64,000 nucleotides of DNA from an uncultured Eubacteriales bacterium. Its GTDB lineage: Bacteria > Bacillota > Clostridia > Oscillospirales > CAG-272. Shown here piece after piece: positions 43,139 to 52,005 of this stretch. The notes under the pieces are model-generated. The model had not been told where the DNA came from. It was given only the letters and a program-made list of their open reading frames with translations, and did not search any database. Position numbers and translations under genes: made by a program. The stretch is from the NCBI GenBank assembly GCA_934433485.1, contig CAKRZR010000010.1, positions 18,689 through 82,688 of the forward strand, read 5' to 3'. Positions within the stretch are counted from its first letter, which is position 1; each line of letters starts with the position of its first letter.

Positions 43139-44190
43139 AAACGGTATGTGTATTATTTGGCGGCAAGTCCTCGGAGTATGAGGTGTCGCTGTCCTCGGCG
43201 CACGCAGTGCTGTCGAACATTGACAAGACGAAATACAATGTGATCCGGCTCGGCATCACGAAGGAGGACGGGCGTTTCTATCGGTACGACGGCGATCCGG
43301 AGGCGATCCGGGACGGCTCGTGGTGCGCGGATCGGACAAAGCTGTGCGGTGTGGCGCTGTCCTTATCGGACGGGCGGCTCATCTTCCAGCCGAACGCGGA
43401 CGGATACGCGCCGGAGGCGGTGGTGCCGGATGTGGTATTCCCGGTTCTGCACGGCAGATTCGGCGAGGACGGCACGGTACAGGGGATGTTCGCGGTGGCG
43501 GGGATCCCGGTGGTGAGCTGCGACTGCACGTCAAGCGGCGTATGCATGGACAAGGCGATCACAAAGGCGGTGATCTCCGCGGACACGTCTGTTCCGCAGG
43601 TGGAATGCGTCGTGGCGCATCTCGGGGACGACACGGAAGCGCTTCGGGCAAAGTGCGAATCGACCTTCGGCTATCCGATGTTCGTCAAGCCCTGTCGGGC
43701 GGGTTCCTCCGTCGGCGTGACCAAGGTAAAGGACGCGGGTGCGTTTGCGGCTGCGCTGGCGTGTGCGTTCCGGGAGGACGACAAGATCCTCATCGAGCGT
43801 GCGGTACGCGGACGGGAGATCGAGGTCGCGGTGCTGGAGGAGCACGGGGAATATACGGTGGCGATCCCGGCGGAGATCGACCTGGGTGGCAGCGAGTTTT
43901 ACGATTACGACACGAAATACGTGAGCGACTGCTCGTCGTATTATCTCCCGGCGCGGCTGACCGAGACCGAAACGGCACAGGTGCGGCGCATGGCGCTGGA
44001 GGTATTCCGTGCGCTGGGCTGCAAAATCTTCGCACGTGTGGATTTCTTTATCGAGGACGGTCATTTCATCTTCAACGAGATCAACACGATCCCCGGCTTT
44101 ACCCCGATCTCGATGTACCCGAAGATGATGATCCACTACGGCATCCCCTACGCCGCGCTGATCGATCGAATGATTGCCGCTGCTCTGTAA
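43135..44190 (+). CDS. ddl: D-alanine--D-alanine ligase
   Basis: 351-residue ATP-grasp ligase. The N terminus VLFGGKSSEYEVSLSSAHAV is the family GG-S-E-VS motif. FPVLHGRFGEDGTVQGM, the ATP-binding KPCRAGSSVGVTKV and the metal site NEINTIPGFTPISMYP are all in place. It makes D-Ala-D-Ala for peptidoglycan. The SEYEVSL variant is also seen in some Clostridial and VanG-like ligases, so D-Ser specificity is not excluded, but no van genes are nearby. It is coupled to cimA by ATGA. Confidence 0.92.
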   Translation: MKTVCVLFGGKSSEYEVSLSSAHAVLSNIDKTKYNVIRLGITKEDGRFYRYDGDPEAIRDGSWCADRTKLCGVALSLSDGRLIFQPNADGYAPEAVVPDVVFPVLHGRFGEDGTVQGMFAVAGIPVVSCDCTSSGVCMDKAITKAVISADTSVPQVECVVAHLGDDTEALRAKCESTFGYPMFVKPCRAGSSVGVTKVKDAGAFAAALACAFREDDKILIERAVRGREIEVAVLEEHGEYTVAIPAEIDLGGSEFYDYDTKYVSDCSSYYLPARLTETETAQVRRMALEVFRALGCKIFARVDFFIEDGHFIFNEINTIPGFTPISMYPKMMIHYGIPYAALIDRMIAAAL

Positions 44191-44191
44191 G

Positions 44192-44335
44192 AGGGGGGAA
44201 CGGGGTACGAGGAGAACGGTCGCTTTTGAAAATGGAAGAATGCGGTAGCATTCTTCAGGAGAAATCAAAGATTTCTCCCAGCTCCGCAAAACTTTTATGG
44301 AAAAAGGTCAAGGTGGAGTTTGTGCAATTCGATTT
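44192..44335 (+). repeat. Modular repeat, forward unit with two adjacent palindromes (copy 13)
   Basis: GGGGGGAACGGGG, GAGAACGGTCGCTTTTGAA, palindrome GAAGAATGC-ggta-GCATTCTTC (44235-44256), palindrome GGAGAAATC-aaa-GATTTCTCC (44258-44278), AGCTCCGCAAAACTTTTATGG, GGAGTTTGTGCAA. Two different palindromes sit in the slot that holds one, or none, in other copies. 44336-44435 shows no clear promoter. Confidence 0.88.
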
Positions 44336-44435
44336 TTCTATAGTCTGGCAGGATTTCCGGTACAGGCGGCACTTTTTCCATCGGTACCCTCTTTCCCAGG
44401 CATATATAAAGAATATTTTTTAAGGAGACTGCATC

Positions 44436-46643
44436 ATGCTTCCTATGGAATTAAAAAACGCGAAATTCATCTGGCTTCCGTCCCTTGTGAACGAGGTCAA
44501 CACGTATGTGATGACGCGCGAGGTGGTCGCGAAAGCCGCCGGCAAGCGGTACATATTCGCGGTGACGGCGGATTCGGACTACGCGCTCTTTGTCGGCGAT
44601 CGGCTGGTGACGGGCAGACAGTACGCAGACTATCCGTTCTACAAGGTATACGACCGGGTGGACATCACGGACGCGCTGACGGAGGGCGAAAACACGCTGA
44701 CCATTGTCGGCTTCTGCGCGAATGAGGACAGCTCTACGTACAAGAAATCGGTGCCGGGAATCGCCTATGCGCTATGGGAGGACGGCTGTGAGCGGTTCCA
44801 CACGAGCGAGGCGACGAAAATGGCGCAGCATCCGTGCTACAGGAGCGGCAGAGTGGACAAGGTGACGGGGCAGCTGGGCTTTTCGTTCGAGTACGACGGC
44901 AGGAATCCGGAACCGGTGTGGGAAACGCCTGTGGTGACGCATGTGTTCGACACGCTGTATCCGCGTCCGGTGGAGAAGCTGATCTGGGGACCGGCGACGT
45001 CCGGAAAAATCGTGGCGCACGGCTCGTTCCGGGAAGCGTCCGGCTATCGGAACATGGGCGAGCGGGTGCAGTTCGCATCCCTGTCGATGAAGGAGCGCCG
45101 GTATTTTGACGTGCCGATGGGAGAGAACAAGGCGGCGGCTTCCACGTATCCGTACCGTCCGGCGTCCGCAGCGGATATTTCTCTGGTGCGCGCGGATGGT
45201 GAGGACGGTGTATGGTGCGTCGTGGACATCGGGCGGGAGGAATCCGGTATGTTCACGCTGGACATCGATCTGCCGTGCGAGGCGGAGGTGATGGTCGGCT
45301 GGGGCGAGCATCTCGACGACATGCGGGTACGCGCGGAGGTCGGCACGCGGAATTTCGCCTGCCACATCACGCTGCCGGCGGGACACACGAGATTTGTGCA
45401 TCCGTTTTTGCGCATGGGCTGCCGGTATCTGGAGCTCCACGTTTACGCCGAGAGCGCGGTACTGCATCACGCGGGCATCATCCCGACCGATTACCCGGTA
45501 ACGGATCACGTGACGTTCCACTGCGCGGACACGATGCACAACCGGATCTATGAGACCTGTCTGCGGACGTTATTGCTCTGCATGCACGAGCATTACGAGG
45601 ACTGCCCGTGGCGGGAGCAGGCGCTCTATTCGATGGATTCCCGCAACCAGATGCTCTGCGGCTACTACACATTCCGGGAAAAGCGGTTCGCAAAGGCGTC
45701 TCTGCGGCTGCTCGGCTTATCGATCCGGGACGACGACACGCTGGAGCTGTGCGCCCCGGCGAAGGTGACGATCACGATCCCGAGCTTCTGCGCGGTATAC
45801 GCGGTGCAGCTGTGGGAGTACGTGCTGTACACGGGCGACGTTGCGTTCGGGCGGGAGATGCTGCCGGTGGTCGAGCGGCTCTGCGGCAAGTTTGTGACGC
45901 GCACGGCGGAGAACGGACTGCTGCCGCTGTTCCCGGAGAAGGAATACTGGAATTTCTACGAATGGCAGCCGGGGCTCGCCGGTTCCATCGGCACCGTGGA
46001 CACGGACATCACGTACGATCTGCCGCTGTGCGGATTTGTGACGATGGCGTACGACAGTCTTGCGAAGCTGTATCGCGCGCTTGGCGACGAGGGCAAAGGC
46101 GGCGAATGGGCTGCCCGTGCGCAGGCAATGAAAAAGGCGGCACACGCTGCCTTCTACGACGCGGACGCGCACCGGTACTACTCCTTCATTCGGGTGGATA
46201 CGGACGAGCGGTTCCATCTGTCGCAGCTGTCGAACGCGCTGGCGATCTACAGCGGCATCTGCCCGGAAGCCTTGGTGGATGAGGCACTGGAGGCGCTGGC
46301 GTTCGATCGCGAGATGATCCCGGTGACGTTCTCGCACAGCATTTTCCGCTACGAATCGCTCCTGCGCCGGCCGGAGAAGTACGCGCGGTTCGTATTCCGT
46401 GAGATCGCGGAGCAGTGGGGCGAGATGGTCCATCAAAACGCGACGACGTTCTGGGAAACCTCACTCGGCAAGACGGATTTCGGCCACGCGGGCAGTCTCT
46501 GTCACGGCTGGGCGGCGATCCCTGCCTACCTCTACTTCCGCTACCTCATCGGCATTGTCCCGGACGCGCCCGGCCACATGGCACAGCCCCATCCGCTGTC
46601 CGAAAAGCTGACCGGCATCTACGAGGTGGAGACCAGCTATTGA
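44436..46643 (+). CDS. GH78-like alpha-L-rhamnosidase family protein
   Basis: 735 residues. N-terminal beta-sandwich domains (FAVTADSDYALFVGDRLV; FDVPMGENKAAAS) precede an (alpha/alpha)6 catalytic domain. The motif EDCPWREQALYSMDSRNQML corresponds to the GH78 DCPQRDERLGWTGD signature with the catalytic acid. GMGCRYLELHV-like RMGCRYLELHVYAESA is also typical. No signal peptide. AGGAG sits before the ATG. The divergence of the core motif means rhamnosidase activity is likely but not certain. A GH123-like gene follows. Confidence 0.82.
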   Translation: MLPMELKNAKFIWLPSLVNEVNTYVMTREVVAKAAGKRYIFAVTADSDYALFVGDRLVTGRQYADYPFYKVYDRVDITDALTEGENTLTIVGFCANEDSSTYKKSVPGIAYALWEDGCERFHTSEATKMAQHPCYRSGRVDKVTGQLGFSFEYDGRNPEPVWETPVVTHVFDTLYPRPVEKLIWGPATSGKIVAHGSFREASGYRNMGERVQFASLSMKERRYFDVPMGENKAAASTYPYRPASAADISLVRADGEDGVWCVVDIGREESGMFTLDIDLPCEAEVMVGWGEHLDDMRVRAEVGTRNFACHITLPAGHTRFVHPFLRMGCRYLELHVYAESAVLHHAGIIPTDYPVTDHVTFHCADTMHNRIYETCLRTLLLCMHEHYEDCPWREQALYSMDSRNQMLCGYYTFREKRFAKASLRLLGLSIRDDDTLELCAPAKVTITIPSFCAVYAVQLWEYVLYTGDVAFGREMLPVVERLCGKFVTRTAENGLLPLFPEKEYWNFYEWQPGLAGSIGTVDTDITYDLPLCGFVTMAYDSLAKLYRALGDEGKGGEWAARAQAMKKAAHAAFYDADAHRYYSFIRVDTDERFHLSQLSNALAIYSGICPEALVDEALEALAFDREMIPVTFSHSIFRYESLLRRPEKYARFVFREIAEQWGEMVHQNATTFWETSLGKTDFGHAGSLCHGWAAIPAYLYFRYLIGIVPDAPGHMAQPHPLSEKLTGIYEVETSY

Positions 46644-46798
46644 TCCGTGGACGGGAAAACGGGGGAGAGACGGCCGCTTTGGGGAACGAACCGTTCGGCG
46701 GGGCGTCTTTGGGCGGCGTGTAGTGCCTGCCTCCATGCTTTCCGTCCTGTTTTCCCCACTTCAGCCAAACCAAACATCCAACATGAGGAGAGCTACAT

Positions 46799-48445
46799 AT
46801 GCCTGTTATCATGAAAAACATTCCGTCCGTGGAGAAATGCTTCTGGGACGAGGACATTGCCGCGAAGCCGGAGTGCGATCGGCTCACGGCGCTGCGCGGC
46901 GAGGAAGTCCACTACATGATCGCGTACACGATGACGGAAGCGGGAGAGGAATGCGGCTATACGCTGTCCACCTCCTGCGCGCTGCCGTATACGGTGGAGA
47001 CCGTGGAGCAGGTTCCGGTGTACAGGCCATGCGACCCGAAGCGGTACGACGACGCGTATCTGCGGACCACCCCCGGTCTGTACCCCGATCTTCTGGTGCC
47101 GACGGCGGACGGGAATCGGGTATTTGCGACCGCCGCACTTCTTTCCGCCCTGTATGTGACGGTGCGGATTCCGGAGAACATCCCTGCCGGCGCATATACG
47201 GTGACGGTGCGGTTCATGCAGGAGGATGGGATCGCGGCTGAAACGGTGATGCCCATCACGGTATTGGCGGCGACCCTGCCGAAGCAGACGATCCAGGTGA
47301 CGGAATGGTTCTACTGCGATTGTCTGGCGACGTACTACCGCGTGCCGGTATGGTCGGAGGAACACTGGCGGATCATCGAGAGCTATCTGCAAACGGCGGC
47401 GGACAATGGGATAAATACGATCCTGACCCCGATATTCACGCCGCCGCTCAATGCGTTTGTGGGGGTCAACGGTCCGACGGTGCAGCTCATTGACGTGGAA
47501 AAGACCGCGGACGGCTGGCGTTTCGGTTATGCACGGTTTGACCGTTGGGTCGAGATCTGCCGGAGGTTCGGGGTGGAATATTTCGAGATCGCGCATCTCT
47601 TTACGCAGTGGGGAGCCGAACACGCGCCGAAGATCGTGGCAACGGTGGACGGCGTGGAAAAGCAGGTATTCGGTTGGGAGACGGATTCTCTCAGTGACGA
47701 ATACATCACGTTCCTGCGCGCGTTTCTCACCTCGTTTACGGAAAGACTCCGTGCGCTCGGCATTGCGGAGCGGTGCTGGTTCCACATTTCCGACGAGCCG
47801 AACTTCCGGCATATGGAGCGGTATCGTGCGGTGAAGACGGCGATTGCCGATATTCTGGAAGGCTTCCCGATCATGGACGCGCTGTCGGATTTCGAGTTTT
47901 ACAAAACCGGCACGGTGACCAATCCGATCCCGGCGTCGGATCACATCGAGCCGTTCCTGGAGGCAGGTGTGCCGGGACTGTGGACGTACTATTGCTGCGG
48001 GCAGAGCGTGGATGTGTCGAATCGGTATATCGCCATGCCGTCGAGCCGGACGCGCGTGATCGGTATGCAGCTGTGGAAATACAATATCGCGGGCTTTTTG
48101 CAGTGGGGCTACAACTTCTGGTACGAGATTTTCTCGCTGCGCCAGATCAATCCGTATCTTGTGACCGACGGCGGCATGTACGTGCAGGCAGGCGACTGCT
48201 ACGCGGTCTATCCGGGAGAGGACGGCACACCGCGGACAAGTCTGCACATGAAGGCGTTCACGGAAGCCCTGACCGATCTGCGCGCCATGCAGCTGGCGGA
48301 ATCCCTTGTCGGCAGAGAAGCGGTACTTGCCGCCATGGAGGAAGGACTCACCGAGCCTGTGACCTTCGCGAAGTACCCGCGTGATCCGGCATACGTGACG
48401 ACGGTGCGCGAGCGGGTCAACGCGCTCATTGCGTCCGCGCTGTAA
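46799..48445 (+). CDS. GH123-like / DUF4091 glycoside hydrolase
   Basis: 548 residues. An N-terminal beta domain with VRIPENIPAGAYTVTVRF is followed by a TIM barrel of the DUF4091/GH123 family. The adjacent Asp-Glu pair in CWFHISDEPNFRHM (about residue 330) matches the substrate-assisted catalytic DE of GH123 beta-N-acetylgalactosaminidases. ITVTEWFYCDCLATYY-like VTEWFYCDCLATYY and MQLWKYNIAGFLQWGYNFW are also conserved. No signal peptide. GAGGAG precedes the ATG. It may act on host glycosphingolipid or mucin fragments. Confidence 0.82.
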   Translation: MPVIMKNIPSVEKCFWDEDIAAKPECDRLTALRGEEVHYMIAYTMTEAGEECGYTLSTSCALPYTVETVEQVPVYRPCDPKRYDDAYLRTTPGLYPDLLVPTADGNRVFATAALLSALYVTVRIPENIPAGAYTVTVRFMQEDGIAAETVMPITVLAATLPKQTIQVTEWFYCDCLATYYRVPVWSEEHWRIIESYLQTAADNGINTILTPIFTPPLNAFVGVNGPTVQLIDVEKTADGWRFGYARFDRWVEICRRFGVEYFEIAHLFTQWGAEHAPKIVATVDGVEKQVFGWETDSLSDEYITFLRAFLTSFTERLRALGIAERCWFHISDEPNFRHMERYRAVKTAIADILEGFPIMDALSDFEFYKTGTVTNPIPASDHIEPFLEAGVPGLWTYYCCGQSVDVSNRYIAMPSSRTRVIGMQLWKYNIAGFLQWGYNFWYEIFSLRQINPYLVTDGGMYVQAGDCYAVYPGEDGTPRTSLHMKAFTEALTDLRAMQLAESLVGREAVLAAMEEGLTEPVTFAKYPRDPAYVTTVRERVNALIASAL

Positions 48446-48545
48446 AGGAAACGCCGATTTCATGTGGATTCTGCGCGCGAAATCCATACATTCGAGCAGC
48501 GCAGAAGCCTGATGGACGCAGAGCGCATCCTGAAGAGAATAGGGA

Positions 48546-48584
48546 ATCCCGGCAGGTGTCATTCCGACGCGTACCGGGATTTTT
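48546..48584 (+). terminator. Terminator after GH123-like gene
   Basis: ATCCCGG (48546-48552) pairs with CCGGGAT (48574-48580), followed by TTTT and a second T-run. Confidence 0.75.
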
Positions 48585-48604
48585 CTCTTTTTTGCGTTTC
48601 GGCA

Positions 48605-48633
48605 TTGACAAAACGGCTGCACGAATGTATAAT
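48605..48633 (+). promoter_or_regulatory. Promoter of SBP 48679
   Basis: TTGACA (48605-48610), 17 bp, TATAAT (48628-48633), full consensus. Confidence 0.9.
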
Positions 48634-48678
48634 AATACGCAGTCCGTAAAGGGCAAACGCAAAAAAGGAAGAACCACA

Positions 48679-50184
48679 ATGAAAAAAACAATCACTACAC
48701 TTCTGCTGACGGCGATGCTGCTGTCCACGATGGCGTCCTGCGGCGGCGACAAGCCTGTTGAGACGGAGACAAGCGCGGCAGGGAACGATACGGAAACGAC
48801 GGCGGGATCCACGGAAACGGAGACTGCCGGGGAGACGGAATTGCAGCCGGACATTCCCGCGCTCGATTTTGACGGCGCGACCTTCACATTCCTGACCTCC
48901 GGCGATCAGGATGAAAACGGCTCGGACTGGGTGACCTACGACGTATGGGTGGAATCCACAAACGGCGAAGCGATCAACGACGCGGTGTACACACGCAACG
49001 CGTTTCTGGAAGACACGTACAAATGCAAGCTCGCGGAGCAGAAATCGTCCGGCAAGACGCTGGATGAGGAAAGGCTGGCGGTCACATCGGACAGCGGCGA
49101 ATTTGACGCGGCGTTTACAAACATTTCCGCGAACGTACAGCTGGCGCAGGAGGGACTTCTGCTGGATCTCACCTCGGTGCCGTACATCGATCTGAAAAAG
49201 CCCTGGTGGGATCAGCGCGCGGTAGAGGATCTGTCCATCGGCAAGGCGATGTATTTCGGAACCGGGGACATCACCGTGATCGACAACGACGCGACATGGG
49301 TTCTGATGTTCAACAAGGCGATGCACGAAAACCTGTCGCTCGACAACATCTACAGTCTGGTGCGCGAGGGCAAATGGACGAACGACGCGATGCTCAAAAT
49401 GTGTGAAGCGGCTGCCGCGGACGTAAACGGCGACGGCACACGGACATGGCAGAGCGATAACTTCGGTCTGGCGACGACGGGCATGACGATTCTGGGGCTG
49501 TTCTATTCGACGGGCGAAAAGCTGACGGCGCGGGACAGCGACGGTTATCCGATCCTGACGCCGGACACAGGTCGTATGGCGGACGCGATTGTCTCCTCCG
49601 CGCGGATCCTTTCAAACGCGAATCTGTCCGTAGTGGCGGGTATTGCGCCCGAGGCGGATGTTTATGCAATGGAAACCATGTTTGAGGAGGGACGTGCGCT
49701 CTTCTACGGCGAGGTCATGCAGTGCATCACCCGTATGCGGGGAAGCGACACGGATTTCGGTCTGATTCCGTGGCCGAAGCTCGACGAGGCGCAGTCCGGC
49801 TACTACAATCTCGTACACGCGACGGCGGCAAAGGCAGTCAACATCCCGGCGACCCAGAGAAACCCGGAGATGGCAGGCGCGCTCCTTGAGGCAATGGCGG
49901 CAAAATCCATGTACACGCTGACCCCGGCATACTTTGACGTATCGATGACGTACAAGTATATGCGCGACGAGGAATCGGCGGAAATGCTCTCGATCATTCT
50001 TGGTTCCCGCTGCTTTGACCTCGGCTACATCTACAACTGGGGCGATATGTGCTGGAACGTAGCGGAGCCGATCGCTACCGGCGATACAGGCACGTTCGCG
50101 TCTACATGGGAAACCTTCAAGGGACCGTTTGAAGCGGCTCTGAACACCACCATCGCGACATATAAGGAACTCGAAAACCGATAA
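48679..50184 (+). CDS. Extracellular solute-binding lipoprotein (inverted pair, copy 1)
   Basis: 501-residue SBP from ATG 48679. The lipobox MASC gives Cys21. It has ELQPDIPALDFDGATFTFL, a DWVTYDVWVES segment, NGEAINDAVYTRNAFLED and a loop DVNGDGTRTWQSD near residue 247. The protein at 52006-53502 on the other strand is a close paralogue sharing these blocks. The upstream in-frame extension to 48556 crosses the promoter and is rejected. Promoter and terminator are both visible, so it is monocistronic. Confidence 0.9.
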   Translation: MKKTITTLLLTAMLLSTMASCGGDKPVETETSAAGNDTETTAGSTETETAGETELQPDIPALDFDGATFTFLTSGDQDENGSDWVTYDVWVESTNGEAINDAVYTRNAFLEDTYKCKLAEQKSSGKTLDEERLAVTSDSGEFDAAFTNISANVQLAQEGLLLDLTSVPYIDLKKPWWDQRAVEDLSIGKAMYFGTGDITVIDNDATWVLMFNKAMHENLSLDNIYSLVREGKWTNDAMLKMCEAAAADVNGDGTRTWQSDNFGLATTGMTILGLFYSTGEKLTARDSDGYPILTPDTGRMADAIVSSARILSNANLSVVAGIAPEADVYAMETMFEEGRALFYGEVMQCITRMRGSDTDFGLIPWPKLDEAQSGYYNLVHATAAKAVNIPATQRNPEMAGALLEAMAAKSMYTLTPAYFDVSMTYKYMRDEESAEMLSIILGSRCFDLGYIYNWGDMCWNVAEPIATGDTGTFASTWETFKGPFEAALNTTIATYKELENR

Positions 50185-50190
50185 ACAGAA

Positions 50191-50239
50191 AAAATCCCCC
50201 GGCGGGTATCCGAAAAACGGACGCTTGCCGGGGGATTTT
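50191..50239. terminator. Bidirectional terminator
   Basis: 13-bp stem AAAATCCCCCGGC (50191-50203) / GCCGGGGGATTTT (50227-50239) with an inner ATCCG/CGGAC-like stem. T-runs on both strands serve the convergent SBP genes. Confidence 0.9.
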
Positions 50240-50312
50240 CAGCCTGCGCTGCCTTTACGACTGCGCGATGCCGGTGATGCGTTTGACGTATTTGTCCAAG
50301 CCGTTCTATCAC

Positions 50313-50361
50313 GAAAACCGCCCCGTTCGGACGCATGGTGGGTGCGTCCTGGCGGGGCGGT
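50313..50361 (-). terminator. Terminator of SBP 50375-51844
   Basis: ACCGCCCCG (50317-50325) / CGGGGCGGT (50353-50361) with inner GGACGCA/TGCGTCC, followed on the minus strand by TTTT. Confidence 0.85.
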
Positions 50362-50374
50362 CGGTCTGTTCGCG

Positions 50375-51844
50375 TCAATCCTTGTACGGCGCGCCGACGG
50401 TCTCCAGCTTTTCGGTCAGTGCGGCGACCTTTTTGGCGTAGGCGGGTTCGTATTTGGACATAAGGGAGGCGTAGGTGCTCTTTTTCATCGCGCTGTTGTA
50501 GGCTTTGATGGGATCGAAGAGGTTGAGGGCGTAGTTCATATCATACACGCGTTTTTCGCACAGTTCGCGGAAGAGCGCGGCGCTTTCCTCATCGCGTGCG
50601 CCCTTGCCGATGATGGCCTTGTTGATATACGGATCCATGACGTTGTCGTAGGTATCGGCGATCATCGCTTCCATGATGGTGCCGAGCCGGGTGGTGTCCT
50701 CCACATCGGCGGGAATGAGGATGGCGAAGGGATTCTGGACATAAACATGTTCGATGTCCCCCTCGTTGAGGGAGGGATAGCAGACGAGGGTGTAGTCGTC
50801 CTCCTTGTCGCGGAGATTGCGGAAGTCACCGAGCAGACGGCTGTAGAAGAGGGAGCGGCCCTCTTTAAAGAGATCGCGCGTGGTGTCGTTCCAGCCAATG
50901 AAGGAGAGCGTTTTGTCGTTGATGATCTTCTGGAGCCATTCGCCGACCGCCATCACGCTCTCGTCCGTGAGATTCATCACATAGCCGCCGTTATCGGGAT
51001 CCTCCCGGATGAGCGAAACGCCGGAGGAGTATAAGCTCGGGAGATATTCGAATTCGCGGCCGGACCAGCCGAAAATATCCTCGCTGCTTGCGGTCATTTT
51101 GCCGTCGCCGTCCACGTCGCGCGCGACCTGCGTGATCATGCCGTACATGGCCTCAAGCGTCCACTTTTTGGCGTAATACAGCTCCATGGGCGTTTCGGTG
51201 ATCCCCGCGTTGTCGAGCAGGAAGCCGTTGCAGAAGAGCATCGCCATGCTTTCGTAGAAGTCGAAGCCGAGCGTGCAGTAGCCGTACCACAAAAGGCCGT
51301 CTATCATGAGGGTCTCCTGCGCGCCCTTATCCCAATACGGCTGCGACAGATCGAACACGGGCATGGTATTGATGGGATGGATATAGCCGCTGGAGATGAG
51401 GCTCATGCAGTCGTAGTGGAGGACCTGCCCGAAGGCTACGTCCTGTGTGCCGGCGGTCACGGAATTTTTGATGAGATCGGGCGCGCCGTCGCAGTTTTCC
51501 GTGATCTTGACGTTGAATTTGTCCATGATGCGGCTGTTTCTCTCATAGATGGAGTCGTTGAAGGCGTCGCCCGTCAGCTCCTCCACGGTGAACATACTGA
51601 AATACTCCGAGCTCGGCGGATCGTTCGCGAGGTTGACTGTCCAGCCGTTGTAATCGACGGCCTCAATCCGATCGGCGTAGCGGAACTCTGTTTCCGCCGT
51701 TTCCTCGACAGCGCTCTCGGTCTCGCCGCCCACGGTATCCGCCGTTTGGGGATCCTTGCCGCCGGAATCGGAGCAGGAGGGGCAGGAGCCGGATACGATC
51801 AGGAGCGCAAGGAGACAGAGAAAGCTTTTTTGCATGTGTTTCAT
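50375..51844 (-). CDS. Extracellular solute-binding lipoprotein (divergent type)
   Basis: 489-residue SBP from ATG 51844 with GAGGT 8 bp upstream. The signal peptide ends at SGSC (Cys21) or, less likely, PSC (Cys24). The mature region reads AVDYNGWTVNLANDPPSS, then GDAFNDSIYERNSRIMDKF and a loop DVDGDGKMTASSEDIFGW. It keeps the SBP layout but is the least similar to the others here. It lies between the inverted paralogues at 48679 and 52006. No ABC partner genes are nearby. Confidence 0.88.
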   Translation of the reverse strand: MKHMQKSFLCLLALLIVSGSCPSCSDSGGKDPQTADTVGGETESAVEETAETEFRYADRIEAVDYNGWTVNLANDPPSSEYFSMFTVEELTGDAFNDSIYERNSRIMDKFNVKITENCDGAPDLIKNSVTAGTQDVAFGQVLHYDCMSLISSGYIHPINTMPVFDLSQPYWDKGAQETLMIDGLLWYGYCTLGFDFYESMAMLFCNGFLLDNAGITETPMELYYAKKWTLEAMYGMITQVARDVDGDGKMTASSEDIFGWSGREFEYLPSLYSSGVSLIREDPDNGGYVMNLTDESVMAVGEWLQKIINDKTLSFIGWNDTTRDLFKEGRSLFYSRLLGDFRNLRDKEDDYTLVCYPSLNEGDIEHVYVQNPFAILIPADVEDTTRLGTIMEAMIADTYDNVMDPYINKAIIGKGARDEESAALFRELCEKRVYDMNYALNLFDPIKAYNSAMKKSTYASLMSKYEPAYAKKVAALTEKLETVGAPYKD

Positions 51845-51926
51845 AGAAAATACCTCAAAAAAATGGTTCGGATGAAAAATATGTGCGATACGGATGGGAC
51901 GGCAAAAGGATCCGCGGAAAGACGTC

Positions 51927-51962
51927 ACCCCGGTTTGGCTCCGCTGTCGGAACGCGCCGGGG
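51927..51962 (-). terminator. Hairpin between SBP genes
   Basis: CACCCCGG (51927-51934) / CCGGGGTG (51955-51962). The T-run is weak, so terminator function is plausible but uncertain. Confidence 0.5.
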
Positions 51963-52005
51963 TGCAGTTGCTGTCTATGCCACTGGAATATTCTGTTTTT
52001 TCGTT

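Noticed and set aside
43135..44190. Vancomycin-resistance ligase
   Set aside because: No vanH/X/T/R/S-type genes nearby; the cimA-ddl context and motifs fit an ordinary ligase.
46793..48691. Long minus-strand frame opposite the GH123-like gene
   Set aside because: Antisense shadow; the plus strand has the real domains, ribosome binding site and terminator.
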